Assembly: GCA_030770425.1 (NCBI GenBank)
Contig: JASJFT010000283.1
Span: 1-49,763 of the forward strand
DNA from: Darksidea phi
Taxonomy: Eukaryota; Ascomycota; Dothideomycetes; Pleosporales; Lentitheciaceae
Length of the DNA stretch: 49,763 nucleotides
Direction: 5' to 3'
The translations under genes were made by a program, and so were the position numbers. The notes beneath the pieces are model-generated. The model did not search any database. It was not told where the DNA came from and saw only the letters and a program-made list of their open reading frames with translations. Below are positions 1-12,600 of the stretch, one piece after another. How positions within the stretch are numbered: position 1 is the first letter of the stretch; each line of letters opens with the position of its first letter.

Positions 1-1953
1 AATAAACTATATATATCTAAAGACTAGTACTAAAATTTTAACTATATATAAAAAGAGTAGAATACTTAACGTCGGCCCGTAGAATAGTAGGTAGCTAATA
101 CTAGCTTTATCCGATATAAGCCTTAATATATAGCCTAGAGAAAGGGGGTAGAGTATAGAAGAGAGGAACTATAAGGAATATAAACTAAGAGATATAAACT
201 AAAGAATATAAACTAAAAGATACGAACTAAAGAAGTAGTACTTATTTACTATTTATATAGCTATATATAAAGATATAAAAGACCGTCTATTTACTAAAGT
301 ATCTAGAAGTTTATAATCGAATACTATATACTATACGAAGTATAATAAGTTAACTAATCTTCTACGATAAGCTAAATACTATCTACTAAACTACGATTAT
401 TAATATTAACGATATCTCTAAGAAAGTAAAGGGATATTTAAAGAAGAAGCTACGAGAATTAAAGTTAAGAGATAAGAGGGTAGTAGAACTAAATAGTACT
501 AGGATATTATATCTTCTTATCTTCGATAGTAAGATTCTCTTCTAGGCGCTTAGTATAGTATATCTATATTAATATAGAAATATAGCTAACTAGTAATATA
601 ATCTTAACTCCGGCGAATAAGATCTTTATTCGCGATTAGAATATAAAACTACGATAGATAATTAGTAATACTAATCTAGATATCTATTTCTTTAAGTCCT
701 TAGTAGAGTATAGAGGATCTAAATAGCTAGTAAATACCCTAGTAATTAAGACGGTAATATAGAAGTAAGAGGGAGAGAGAACTAATAAAGTTTTATACTA
801 GAATTAGAAAAGTTCTCTAATTATTATATAATTAAACTATTTAATATTTACCTATAGGTCTTAATTAAGATACTATATATAGAGTTATAAATCTCTTTTA
901 TAATCTTCTTAAGATCTTTAATAGTCTATTAATTCTAGATTACCTATTAAAATAACTTTATAATAGTCTTATAAGATAGAAATTATTTCTTTAAATTATT
1001 ATTCTTTAATATATTAGTCCTAAACTTATAAGTTTAGCTAGAGAATAATTTATACTATTACTCTTACTAAAGAAACTCTTACTACTACTTATAATAATAG
1101 ATTTTTAATAAAAAGTCTTAAACTTCTTTATTAAAGTTATCTTTAAGGTCTTAAAATCCTTAACTTTATATAAACTAGTAAAGGGACTCTTAAAGAGTTA
1201 TACTAAAGTCTTTTAAAAAGAAGTACTAAAGAGGAGTATAGAATAATAACGTATCTATTTAGAAATAATTATAGTAAGTTACTTCTTAAGAACTTAAAGT
1301 AGAGATTTCGTTATAAATATTATATAGATAGAATAAGTATAGGAATAATAAAAGGCTAGAAGTTAATAAAGATAAAGATAAAGTATAGCGAACTAAAAAT
1401 AATAAAGAGTAAAAGTAAAAGAGTTAAAGAGATTATTTTAAAATAGATAGAAGGAGGGTATATTATTTATATTTATCTAAGTATTTATTATTACTCTATA
1501 TAATAGTAAGATAAGAGAATCTTATTAGAATCTATTATTATCGAAACGTAAGTAAAGATAGATTTATAATATCGAAGACTATTATATTAAATATTATAAT
1601 AATTATAAAGAAGAGTTTATAAGATTTATAAAAGATTTTTATTAAAATTATACTAAAATATAAATCTTCTTATAGTCTTTATAAAAGTAAGTAAATAAGA
1701 AATTTATCTTATAGAGAATATTATTATAATTATATAAGAAAAAGAATTATATATAATACTATATAAGTAAAAAAACTTAAGATAAGATTATAACTAAGAA
1801 TATTCTTTAAAAGCTACCGATTAATCTATATAGAAATATAGTCTACTATTACTCTATAGTTATATATAGGAATATATTATACTAGAATTATAGCTATTTA
1901 ATATAATATAAAGTAGTAAGTCTTAGTTATCTTAGAGAAGGAAGAGGGGGGAT
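1..1953. repeat. RIP-saturated AT-rich DNA, no identifiable gene
   Basis: The sequence is made of TA-rich words with essentially no CA or TG dinucleotide on either strand, while CG, CC and CT remain. This is the footprint of CpA-directed repeat-induced point mutation. There is no usable ATG and no open frame. I could not recognise a transposon domain by reading through the stops, so the class of the original repeat is unknown. Confidence 0.8.
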
Positions 1954-2135
1954 TATAATAGACTAGATCTAAGTAAAACTTCTCGATTATTAGACCTTAG
2001 ACGAATTCTTTAAAGCGATTTACTTTAAAGTAATCTATTTTATATATAAAACTTTAGCTTAAAGCTTTATAACTTCTTATTAATTTATTTATATTCTACC
2101 TAGTATATATTCTTAGAATTCTATCTCTTATATTA
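1954..2135 (+). repeat. Left arm of 182-bp inverted repeat
   Basis: This arm matches the reverse complement of 7564-7745 over its full length. A shared landmark is the block reading TTACTTTAAAGTAA near 2020-2035, and the outer edge is the shared TATAATAG. Homology stops at 2135 on the inner side. Confidence 0.7.
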
Positions 2136-3719
2136 ATTAAAGTATAAAGTAACGAATTACTAACTTATAATATAGTAAGCTTTAGTCTTTATAAATCGAC
2201 TATTATATATACCTAATTTTAAATTATCTATAGTCTTATTATAAACTAGGTATATAGAATAGATCTAATCTAGTAGATATATAGTATTATTTTATTAACT
2301 ACTTTATTAAGTATAGAAGCTTTAGAAGCTATAATATAGAATAAGAGCTAAGTATTAATATCTAGATTAATCTAGTTCTATAAATCTTTAGCTTTTATAT
2401 AGTATTTAAGCTATATATACTAGAATAGAAAGATATTATAATTAATAAAATAAATACTTATTAAAAGTATAGTAGTTATTATTAAATAGTCTATAGCTCT
2501 AAGAAGACTATATAGAAAGAATAAGAAGTAGAGAATAGACTATTACTATATTTAAGATATAAAAGTAAAGATATAAAGCTATATTACTACTAGGCTTATA
2601 ACTATAGTATACTAGATAGATTAAAGAGTTAAGAAATAAATCTATTATCTTCTAAAGACTCTACTTAAAGTTTATTTATATATAGTTATATACGTAACTA
2701 GAAGATAATAGTATTATCTTAGATTTATTATAGATTATTTTAGTAGATAGTCGACTAATTAGAAGTAGACTTTATAATATTTAGTTTTATATTCTTAAAT
2801 AAGCTTATAATTATATTACTCTTTATAATAATAAAAGATAAGTCTATAGAGAAAGAAAAGACTAGTTTAAAATAGATTAGTATTTTTAATTATCTTATTA
2901 ATAATACCTTACTTAGATATATAGAGAGTTAGATTAGATTCTTATAATTATAAATAATATAACTTAATAGAAGAATAGAGTCGATTCGATTAAAAGAATA
3001 GAAAGATTACTATTTATTAATATACTACTATATAGATATATAATTAATTTATTATCTTTAAGTAGTATTATCTCTCTTTTTTAACTATCTACTCTACTAG
3101 TATTAGATAAACTAAATCTATATATATATTAGTATAAAGATATCTTATTTAATATTTTATATAATATATATTTATAGAGAATCTAGATTATTATATTATT
3201 TAGAGTTTCTTTTATAGTATAATAGACTTAGTTAAGTAGTCTATATAGCTATAACTATAAATATTAATAATAAGAAAACTTAGACTTCTATTAATAGATT
3301 AGATAAGATAGTCTATTTATTTATTACTATATTAAAGTATATAGAGAGGGCCTAGACTTAGATAATTAGGATTTTTAGTATAAGAAATCTTTTATTAGTA
3401 GAACTATATCGTATAAAGTATATTATTAGTATTATTATTAATAAACTAAAATTAATAAGTACTCTACTTAAGTATAAACTAGTATATTAAGCGAATATTA
3501 AAGGGATAATTAATCTAAGCTTCGATCTTATAAAGATTAGCTCTAATAAAACTATAATAATATAACTAGTAACTAGTAGATATTCTATCTTATTTCTAAA
3601 TAGTACTACCGTCTACTAGTACTATAGTTCGATTTAATACTATAAGTTATATTTACTACTACCCTTTAGAACTTTTTAATAGCTTATTATATCTATTTAC
3701 TTATAATAACTAATCTAGT

Positions 3720-3785
3720 CTACTATAAGATACGTATAGATAGATAAATATAAAAATATTAAGATAATAAAAGGGTTATATTTAT
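3720..3785 (+). repeat. Short fragment resembling the LTR end of the 17.4-26.0 kb element
   Basis: About 65 bp, from the word AAGATACGTATAG to AAAAGGGTTATATTTA, match the first part of the LTRs at 17447 and 25858 with only C/T and G/A differences. Similarity stops abruptly afterwards. It is either a truncated solo LTR or a related family. Confidence 0.5.
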
Positions 3786-4614
3786 AAAGAAAGGGATAGC
3801 TTATATAAGTAGAAAGAGTACTTATTAAGCTTAGCTTTCTTTCTATTTATAGTAAAATCTAATAGAATACTATAAATAGTATTTAAAAGGGTAGAAGTAT
3901 AATTAAATAAGATAAAAAGATAATAAGATAATATATATAATAGTATATATATTAAATTATTTAATAATTAAATATAAAGAAAAGAAGAGAGCTTACTAGA
4001 GCTACTTAGAAGTAAATTAAGAGGAGAATTACTATCTATTATAATAGAGAGCTCGGCTCTCCCTATATAGATCTATTAAAGTATAGAAATACTACTTCTT
4101 CGATTTATTAGAGCTTAGGAATAATTATCCCTAGGTACTATATAGCTTAAACGTTATAATATACTCTTTAAATATACTATATAGTAGTATATCTACTAAT
4201 AAGTCGACTAAGTATATAATTATAGTATATAGTATATATATACTAGTATTTACGCTAGTACTATTATTAGATAAGCTAATTAAGCTTTTTAGATAAATAT
4301 AAGCTTCTAACGCTTATATAATATAAGTATTTACTATTTATAGATAATAATAAATACTTTATAAACTAATCTCTCTTTTTCTTTCTTTTTTAAAATAATA
4401 TTATAATAGCTTATATAAGTATTATCCTTTTCTTTAAGCTTTTCTTAAACTCTTATTATAAGTTTCTTATAGATTAGATACTAACTATTTTTTAGACTAG
4501 TACTTATTTCTATATTACTTATATACGTATTATTACTATCTACTTTATTTATATTTTAACTACTTTAATTATCCTAATAGCTTCTAGCTATAATTATAAT
4601 TATTTATACTATTT

Positions 4615-4675
4615 ATTTATATCTATACTTATATTTATATCTATATTTATATCTATATCTATATCTATACTTAAG
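4615..4675. repeat. TATATC-type hexanucleotide repeat
   Basis: This is an imperfect array of TATATC and TATACT hexamers, visible as repeated TATCTATATCTA words. It is low-complexity DNA within the RIP-mutated region and has no coding potential. Confidence 0.6.
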
Positions 4676-7563
4676 TCTAAGCTCTTATTCTTATTCTTAT
4701 TAATATTTACTTTCTAGAGAGGTATTTTCGAAGTACTTTAAGTATACTTTTACTAAAGATATATAAGATTTATACTTATAAAGTACTTTAAGAAGAAGTA
4801 CTATAATTTATCTATTAATAGTATCTACTACTAATATTATACTTTTAGATATAGTTATCTTATATTATAAGTTTTAAGAGTATACTAGTTACTATTATTA
4901 TACTTTTATTAATTATATTATAGTCTTTAAATAGTTCTATTATTTATTTACTAGCTTATTACGACTATTAAGACTAGTAATAATTAGATAAATTATATTT
5001 TCTAGCTTAATACTAAGCTTTATATATTATATTTTTAATTATACTAATATTATATAGAAGATATACTAATTTTAAACTATTATATATATATTACTCTCTT
5101 CTAATACTAGCTTAGAGGAGGAGAAAGAGTTAGAGGAGAAGAAGAAGTAGAAAGATAGTCCTCTCCTAAAGCTTCTAGCCTATTACTAGTAGATTAAGGA
5201 GCTTCTAAAAGAGCTTATTAACCTTTTAGTTATCTAAGCTCTAGAGCTCCTTAGTAGAGCTAAGAGAGAATAAAGATTTTCTATAATCTTAAATTATAAG
5301 CTCTTTTAACTAGTTATTTCTCTACTCTTTTTTATACTAATATATACTTAAATATTTAGTTACTTCTTAAAGTACTAAAATTATTATACTAATAAGTATT
5401 TTATAAGTCTATTTATAGATATATTACTTATTTTTAAGTAGAGTACTTTAAATATACCCTTTATATACTCTTAATATAACTATATATTCTATATATTTAC
5501 GTAACGTAGCTAGATAATAATTTACTTATTTTCCTTAATAATAAGCTAGATAGTCTACTAATTATTATAGAAGATCTATTATATAATATCTAAGTTTAGG
5601 ATAAGTTTCTTAAAGAAATACTTAAAAGCTAGAGATTTCTTTATAATATACTCTAGGATAAATAGCTTAGCTTTAGTTATAAAGATAGTAATAATAGATT
5701 ATCTTATAACTTTTTATAGTATAGATCTTTTAAAGAGTATAATAATATATTTATAAAATAATTATCTTATTTTTAAATTATTTATAAATAAAGTATTTCT
5801 ATATATAAGAAGTTATATATTATTATATCTACTATATCTAATCCCTTTATATTAAGTTTTATATAAATATATAATTATCTAGTTTACTACTATAAAGTAC
5901 TCTTTACTTAGGTTTATAAGATAATATAATAGCTAGAATATAATATAATTATTATATATAGAATTAATTTTATATACTCTTAATAAGTCTTAATCTATAG
6001 CTTTATTATCTCTCCTATATTCCTTATAAGCTCTTTATTTAGAAGTAGTATTATAGAAAAGCTTCTTATATTTATAAGTAAGAACTTCTTTAAAATCTTA
6101 TTAATATATATATTATAAATAAGTTTAATTACTTAGACTTCTCTATTTCTAATTACTTATATCTCTAAGAACTACTTAATAGAGCTATAATCTTCTATTT
6201 TATACTTTATTTTAATTAATTTAAGAAGTATATACGTAGCTAGCTTCTTTAATATATAGTATACTATAAGTATATTATTTATTTAGAATAGAATAAATAT
6301 ATACTACTTCTTATTAAAGAATAGATATAGTTCTTCTATTAATATTATAAGTTTTAGACCTCTTAGAGCTTAGAAGAACTCTTTATATTATAATAGTAGT
6401 AAGTTATATAGTCTATATAGTACTTAATTAAGCTTAATATATTTATTAAATTCTTTAAATCTATTAAAAAGCTTATAAAGTATATTAGACTAATTATCCT
6501 AATAAGTATTAAGTAAAGCTCTAATAATATTAAACTAGTATACTTTTAGATTAAATTATATTATAATTACTATTATTATACGAAAAGATCGTATAATAAG
6601 TATTATAATATAGATTAATTAGATTAAATCTTTAGTCTAGAGGTTATCTTATATATAGATATAAGCTTTATACTTAATTAAGAATTTATTCTAATCGAAC
6701 TTATTAATAAATATCTATTTAAACGGAAGTAACCTCTATATCTATTTCTTATACTATACTACTTTTTATTTATCTTTCTTCTTAAATATTTATATTTTCT
6801 AATAAGCTACTTTTATAAATAGCTTCTTATAAAAATATATATATAAATCCCTTTATTTTTCTAGCTCTTTTAATAAATTATTATAGTATTCGTAATACTT
6901 CTTTAAAAGTATAATAGCTATAATTATAAAGAGTAGAGTCTTATATTCTACTATAAACTTAAGATTAAGAATCTTAGTTCTCTACTCTACTTATATAGCT
7001 AGTTAGAGTAGTATAGTAAGATTTATTATAAAGAAAGAAGAAGATATTCTTAATAGAGAGGGTTATATAGCTCTAGTAGTAAAAGTACTAAAGAATATAA
7101 AGAAGATAGAAGTATAAATTACTTTAAGAATATTTATATATTTATTTATTTATTTTATTATTATAAGAATCTTATAGATAGTAGTATTAAAAGATTACTT
7201 TATATTAGACTAGCTTACTTATTTACTTTCTATTATAGCTTTTATTAAATATATTTTAACTTAAACTTTTTTTTTTATAAAATTTCTTATCTATAAGTAT
7301 TCTATAAGAGATTACTTAATCTAAATATTACTATATCTCTTATTTAGCTAAGTCCGAACTATATTAATAAGTTTTAGTACTAGAATACTATTTAAATTTA
7401 TTATTACTAAAGCTTCTATATTTATTATATTACTTAGATTAATATATAAATATACTATAGAAGTTTATTATAGTATTAACTAGGTTATATAATAAGATAT
7501 TATCTTTATTTAAACTTTATAAATCTTATAATTCTATAAAGTTAATAAGAAGATTAATAAATT

Positions 7564-7745
7564 TAATATAAGAAATAGAATTCTAAGAGTATATACTAAA
7601 TAGAGTATAGATAAATTAATAAGAAGCTATAGAGCTTTAAGCTAAAGTTTTATATATAAAATAGACTACTTTAAAGTAAACTACTCTAAAGGATTTATCT
7701 AAGATCTAATAACTAAGAAGTTTTACTTAGGTCTAGCCTATTATA
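7564..7745 (-). repeat. Right arm of 182-bp inverted repeat
   Basis: This is the inverted partner of 1954-2135 with the same length. The outer edge reads GGTCTAGCCTATTATA, the complement of the left edge after allowing RIP transitions. Confidence 0.7.
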
Positions 7746-9249
7746 TTAAGAGACTATTAGTCTAGTAGATAAGAAGAGTAATTATAAAAATAAGGTTAAT
7801 AAGTTTAAAAGAATATTAAGAGGGGATCTTTATATATATTTTAGCTAGCTACTAACTATAAAGAAGTTAAAGTAAGAGTATTTAATAACTTATCTACGTA
7901 TATTATTATAAAATTACTAAATAGATAATTAAGAACTATATAAAGATAAAAGAGTCTATTAAGAATCTAGAGCTAGATTAGAGTCTAATTAATTCTATAA
8001 TAATATATTAAATTTATTAAAAAAAGCTTATCTTTATATTATATTAGCTTACTATTAAAAAGTTCTAGAAAGAGAATAGTATTATAATTAGACTATAGTC
8101 TATTTACTAAAAATAAGAAATCTACTAAGTACTTCTTAAAGACTATTTATAAGTAAAGATAATATAAAGAAGAATTCTTAATAGACTAATAAGAGGATTT
8201 ATTTACTAATAATATACTAGTATTATAAGAAGCTACTTGGTTAGATAATAGAGCTTAAGAGAACTAAGCTCTTTTAGTTAAAAAGAAAAATATAGTATAA
8301 TAGTTATAAAAGAGATTCTAATTAAGTATTAAAGATTTATATAAATAGAGAAAGATTAGATTAAAGTTTAAAAAAAGGTCGTTTAAAAGTATTTTTAGCC
8401 GAAACTTATTATTTATCCTATTATCTAGTAGATAGAAGAATTAGTTTAATTAATTAATTATTTAACTATCTATTCTATTAACTCTTCTCTTCTATTCCTC
8501 TAACTATAGGTTATAAGCTTTACTATTCTATCTCTAATATACCTATATACTATAATATTAGAAAGATATAAAGTATTATATTTAAATAGTATATTATATT
8601 CTATTATTTAAAAATTCTTCTAAAGAATTAGATAAATAATTATTAATAAAGGTATATTATTAGTAGATATTAATAATATATTTAAGAAAGATATAAGAAA
8701 GTTAATTAAGAATAAAAGATAAATATAAAAAAGCTAGTTAAGAATAAGAAATAGATATAAGAAAGCTAGTTAAGAATAAAAGATAGATATAGTAAAAAAG
8801 TTAATTAAGAATAAAAAATAGATATAAGTAGAATATTAATATTATTATAAATAATATTTATACTATAGATAATAATATTAATATACTAACTTCTTATTAC
8901 TATTATTAATCTTTTAACTCGACTTTATAGTTTAGTATTATATATTATTTCTTATTTAATATTTTAATATTTAAAATATTATCTTATTACTTATAATTAA
9001 TAATATTATATATAATTCTATAGCTTTTTTATTATATATAAGATATAGATATAATATTCTTATTATATATAAACTTCTACTATATAAATCTAAATAAAAA
9101 AAAATTAATAATATTATATATAACTTTATAATTTTATTATTATATATAAAGATATAAGTATAATATTTTTATTATATAAAAACTTTTCTTATATTTTATA
9201 TTAATCTTTTAAAAAGACTTCTACTATATAAATTTAAATTAAATATATA
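7746..9249. repeat. RIP-saturated DNA with small tandem repeats
   Basis: There is no gene. Two local arrays are visible. At about 8695-8826, four copies of a 32-35 bp unit carry AAGAATAAAAGATAGATAT. At about 8997-9210, a roughly 107-bp unit beginning AATTAATAATATTATATA is duplicated. The rest is AT-rich and lacks CpA and TpG. Confidence 0.6.
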
Positions 9250-9677
9250 TATTATAAATTATATATAAATTATAGAATAATAGTTAATAAAGTTACTTAA
9301 GGTAGAATCTATTATAGATTCTAATAAGGAATATAATATAGATCTTATAATTAAAGAATAAGAAGTTACGTAATAGATCTATAGATCTATAGTTCTTAAT
9401 AAATATAGATTCTATAAATTTATAAATTTATAGATTAGTAGATCTATTAGAGAATAGAGCTATAAAGTTTATAGATCTAAGAAAACCAAATTAATATATA
9501 ATAATTACGAATCTTCTAAATAGTCTTTCTTCTATATAGTTAATTTAAATCTAGATTAATCCCTATTTATTAATATAATTAAACTATTATCTACTTATTT
9601 CTACTTCTTCTTTTCTATTTTAAGTATAAATCCTAAATAAGGCTAAATAATCTATTAGACCTAGACCCCGTTTAATA
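9250..9677 (+). repeat. 5' LTR
   Basis: This 428-bp repeat aligns with 15812-16239 without a change in length. It starts TATTATAAATT (TG changed to TA) and ends CGTTTAATA. The copies differ mainly by C/T and G/A changes, which come from RIP and so cannot date the insertion. The flank at 9245-9249 is ATATA. Confidence 0.9.
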
Positions 9678-12600
9678 CCTTAACTATCTAGTAGGTAGGA
9701 ATAGCTAACTATAATAGTAGAAAAAGGAATCTAATAAGATAGAGCGGTATAGCCGTTAACTTAGAATAAACCCTTAGAGGTAGAAAGCTATAGGAAATTT
9801 AGTTCCCTAGAAGAAAATATAATTATAGAAAACTTTAAAAGGATTATTAAGAATTAGTATATATTTAAGAAGAGAGAAGATATACTAGAAGCTTAACTTA
9901 TAAAGTTAACTATCTAACTTTAGAAATATATAAGTAAACTATTAAAACTTAAAGAACTAAAGAAGTTTAATAAAACGAGATCGAAGCTTAGAGGATTTTT
10001 AACTAATATAATAATCTACTTTAACCTTAATAGAATAAAACTACCTATTAAGAGTAATAAAGTATCGTTTATAATAGTCTAGTTTATAGAAAAAGTTATT
10101 ACTTAGTTTAAAATATATTTAAATAAATAACTACGACTATCTAAAGTCTAATAAAGTAATAAGATAAAAGCTATCTTCTTAAGTTATAAGTACTTCGAAA
10201 ATAAGTTATATATTACCTTTAAAAATATTAATTTAGAAAGATTAGTAGAATAAATAATTATATATCTTAGATAGATAAAATCTACTATAATCTATACGTC
10301 TAAGTTTAAATAACTTACTATAAAGATTTAATAGGGAGAGATAGTCCTTATATTACGATACTATAAAGGACTAAAAGACTATATCTATTATAAAATAATT
10401 TAGATAGAACGACTATAGATTATAAAAGAACTAATTAAATAAGTTATTAAGATTAATAATAACCTCTATCTCTAGAACCTAGAAAGAAAGGGAAAGATTA
10501 AATTCTATAAAAAAAAGAAGGAAGAAAAATACTATAAACTAGAGGTAATAGTTCTAGAGACTAGTTTAGAACCTAAAAAAGAGAAATAGAACTTTAAGAA
10601 ATAAGAACTCTATAAAAAAAGAGTATACTTTAAGTATAAGAAATAAGAATATCTAGTAAAAGACTATAGATTAGATCTAAGAAAAGAAAAACCTTAATAT
10701 ATTTAATAGGGTAAGAGGAATAGAGTAGCTATAATATAGGAATATAATACTATATATTAGATAACTTATATATATAACTAGTATAAGATATACTATAAAA
10801 CTAAGTTAAATACTAGTTATTAGCTATAAAAATAGTAGATAACTATAACTTAAAAGTTTTAAAGAAGAGTTTCGTTCTTACTAGAAGTATAAGAAGAAGT
10901 ATTTAAGAAAGGCTTATCTACGAAGTAGAAAGACTTTAATAATACCCTAAATATATTATTATAAATAGTTAATAATAGTAATAAGTTCTTAGAACTAGAA
11001 GATAAAAATCTAGTTATAATATATAAAAATATTAGATACCTATAGATAATTTAACTCTTAAAGAAAGAAATAGAACTAGTACTAGAACTTAATATAACTT
11101 ATACTTAAGCTCTATAGTTTATAGAAAAAACTATAATATTTATAATAATATAAGAGATCTATAAAGAATAGTCTAGATCTTATCTAATATACTAACTATT
11201 TAAAGATTTTAAATAATAGATTAAATAGAACTTTATTATTATAAATCTTATACCTAACTAAGAAATCTAAAAAGAAATATAGTATATTATAAAAATAATT
11301 AATAAGAAATAACTATAGTATATAATAATTAAATAATAGATTCCTATAAGAATAATCTTTATAAAATATAATAATTAAAGATATAAGATCGATCTAAAGA
11401 ATAACCTATAATATAAAATAAGATATCTAGTATATTTTAAGATTATATAGATCTTATATATATAAAAAGAATATAGACTCTATAAAAAAGTAAAGTAAAA
11501 AAATAACTACTATCCCGTAAAAGACTATAATAAAAGAATTATCTAAGTAGTTATATTAGAAGTAATATATAGATAGTAATAATTTAAGAACTAGTAATAA
11601 AAGGGATATATAAGAATTATACTAGAACTACTTCTACTATTAAACTATATTCTAAAAAGACTATAGTACGAATATCTAGAAAATAAATATCTAAAATATA
11701 TCTAGGCTAGGATTAATATAAAATACTAGTCGAAGAAGATAAGAATTTAAGGGATAAGAGAATAAGATTATATCTACCTCTAAGAAACCTATTAAGGAAA
11801 AATAATTACTACTTTAATAAATAGTAGAGTTATAAGGAACTTTATTAGTAAGAACTTTATTTAATAAAGAAAGATTCTTTAATAAAAGAAATAATACCCT
11901 AGTATTATATATACTATCGAAGAAGAATCTTTTAACGAACCTATAATATACGAAACTAAAGATAAGCTTATCTTATATAGCTAGGAAAAAGAGAATAAGA
12001 TACTTAATATTATTAAGATATTAAAAGACTAAGATATAATTTTAGGAATACTATAGCTATAAGAAGCTAACCCCTATATTAAATAGAAAAACTAATAAGT
12101 AATATTTCTATAGAAGGCTAATATAACTAAGAAAGAAGATTATAGTATCCTAGAATAATATAAGAAGTAGAAAGTATTATTTTAAGAATCTAAGAAAAGT
12201 CTATCCTAGTATTAGCCTTAAGACTATACGATTTCGTTATAGGAAGAAAAGATTCTAGAATTTAGACTAATTTATAAGTTAACTAAGAAAGAAGAAAAGA
12301 TTATAATAAAATATCTTAAAGATAATCTTATAAAAAGATATATTTAATATTTAAATTTATTTATAGGATACCTAATTCTCTTTATACCTAAGAAAGGTAC
12401 TACGGAACTATAATTATATATTAATTACTAAATATTTAATAATATTATAATTAAAAACTAATATCTCTTACCCCTAATATTAAAAATATAAGATTAATTA
12501 AAAAAGATTAAATAGTTTATATAACTAGATATCCGGAATATATATTATTAGATTAGAATTAAGAAAGATAAAGAATAGAAAATAGCTTTTAGAATTAAGA

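Larger units (their letters stand above)
1954..7745. mobile_element. RIP-mutated segment bounded by long inverted repeats
   Basis: The 182-bp segment at 1954-2135 recurs in inverted orientation at 7564-7745. The two arms have equal length and keep register throughout, differing mostly by C/T and G/A changes of the RIP type. This could be a DNA transposon of about 5.8 kb with long terminal inverted repeats. It could also be two solo LTRs of one family inserted in opposite directions, since the arm starts TATA and ends ATTA, as a mutated TG...CA LTR would. I found no matching target duplication next to either arm and no recognisable transposase or reverse transcriptase motif inside, so the class stays open. 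Confidence 0.5.
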
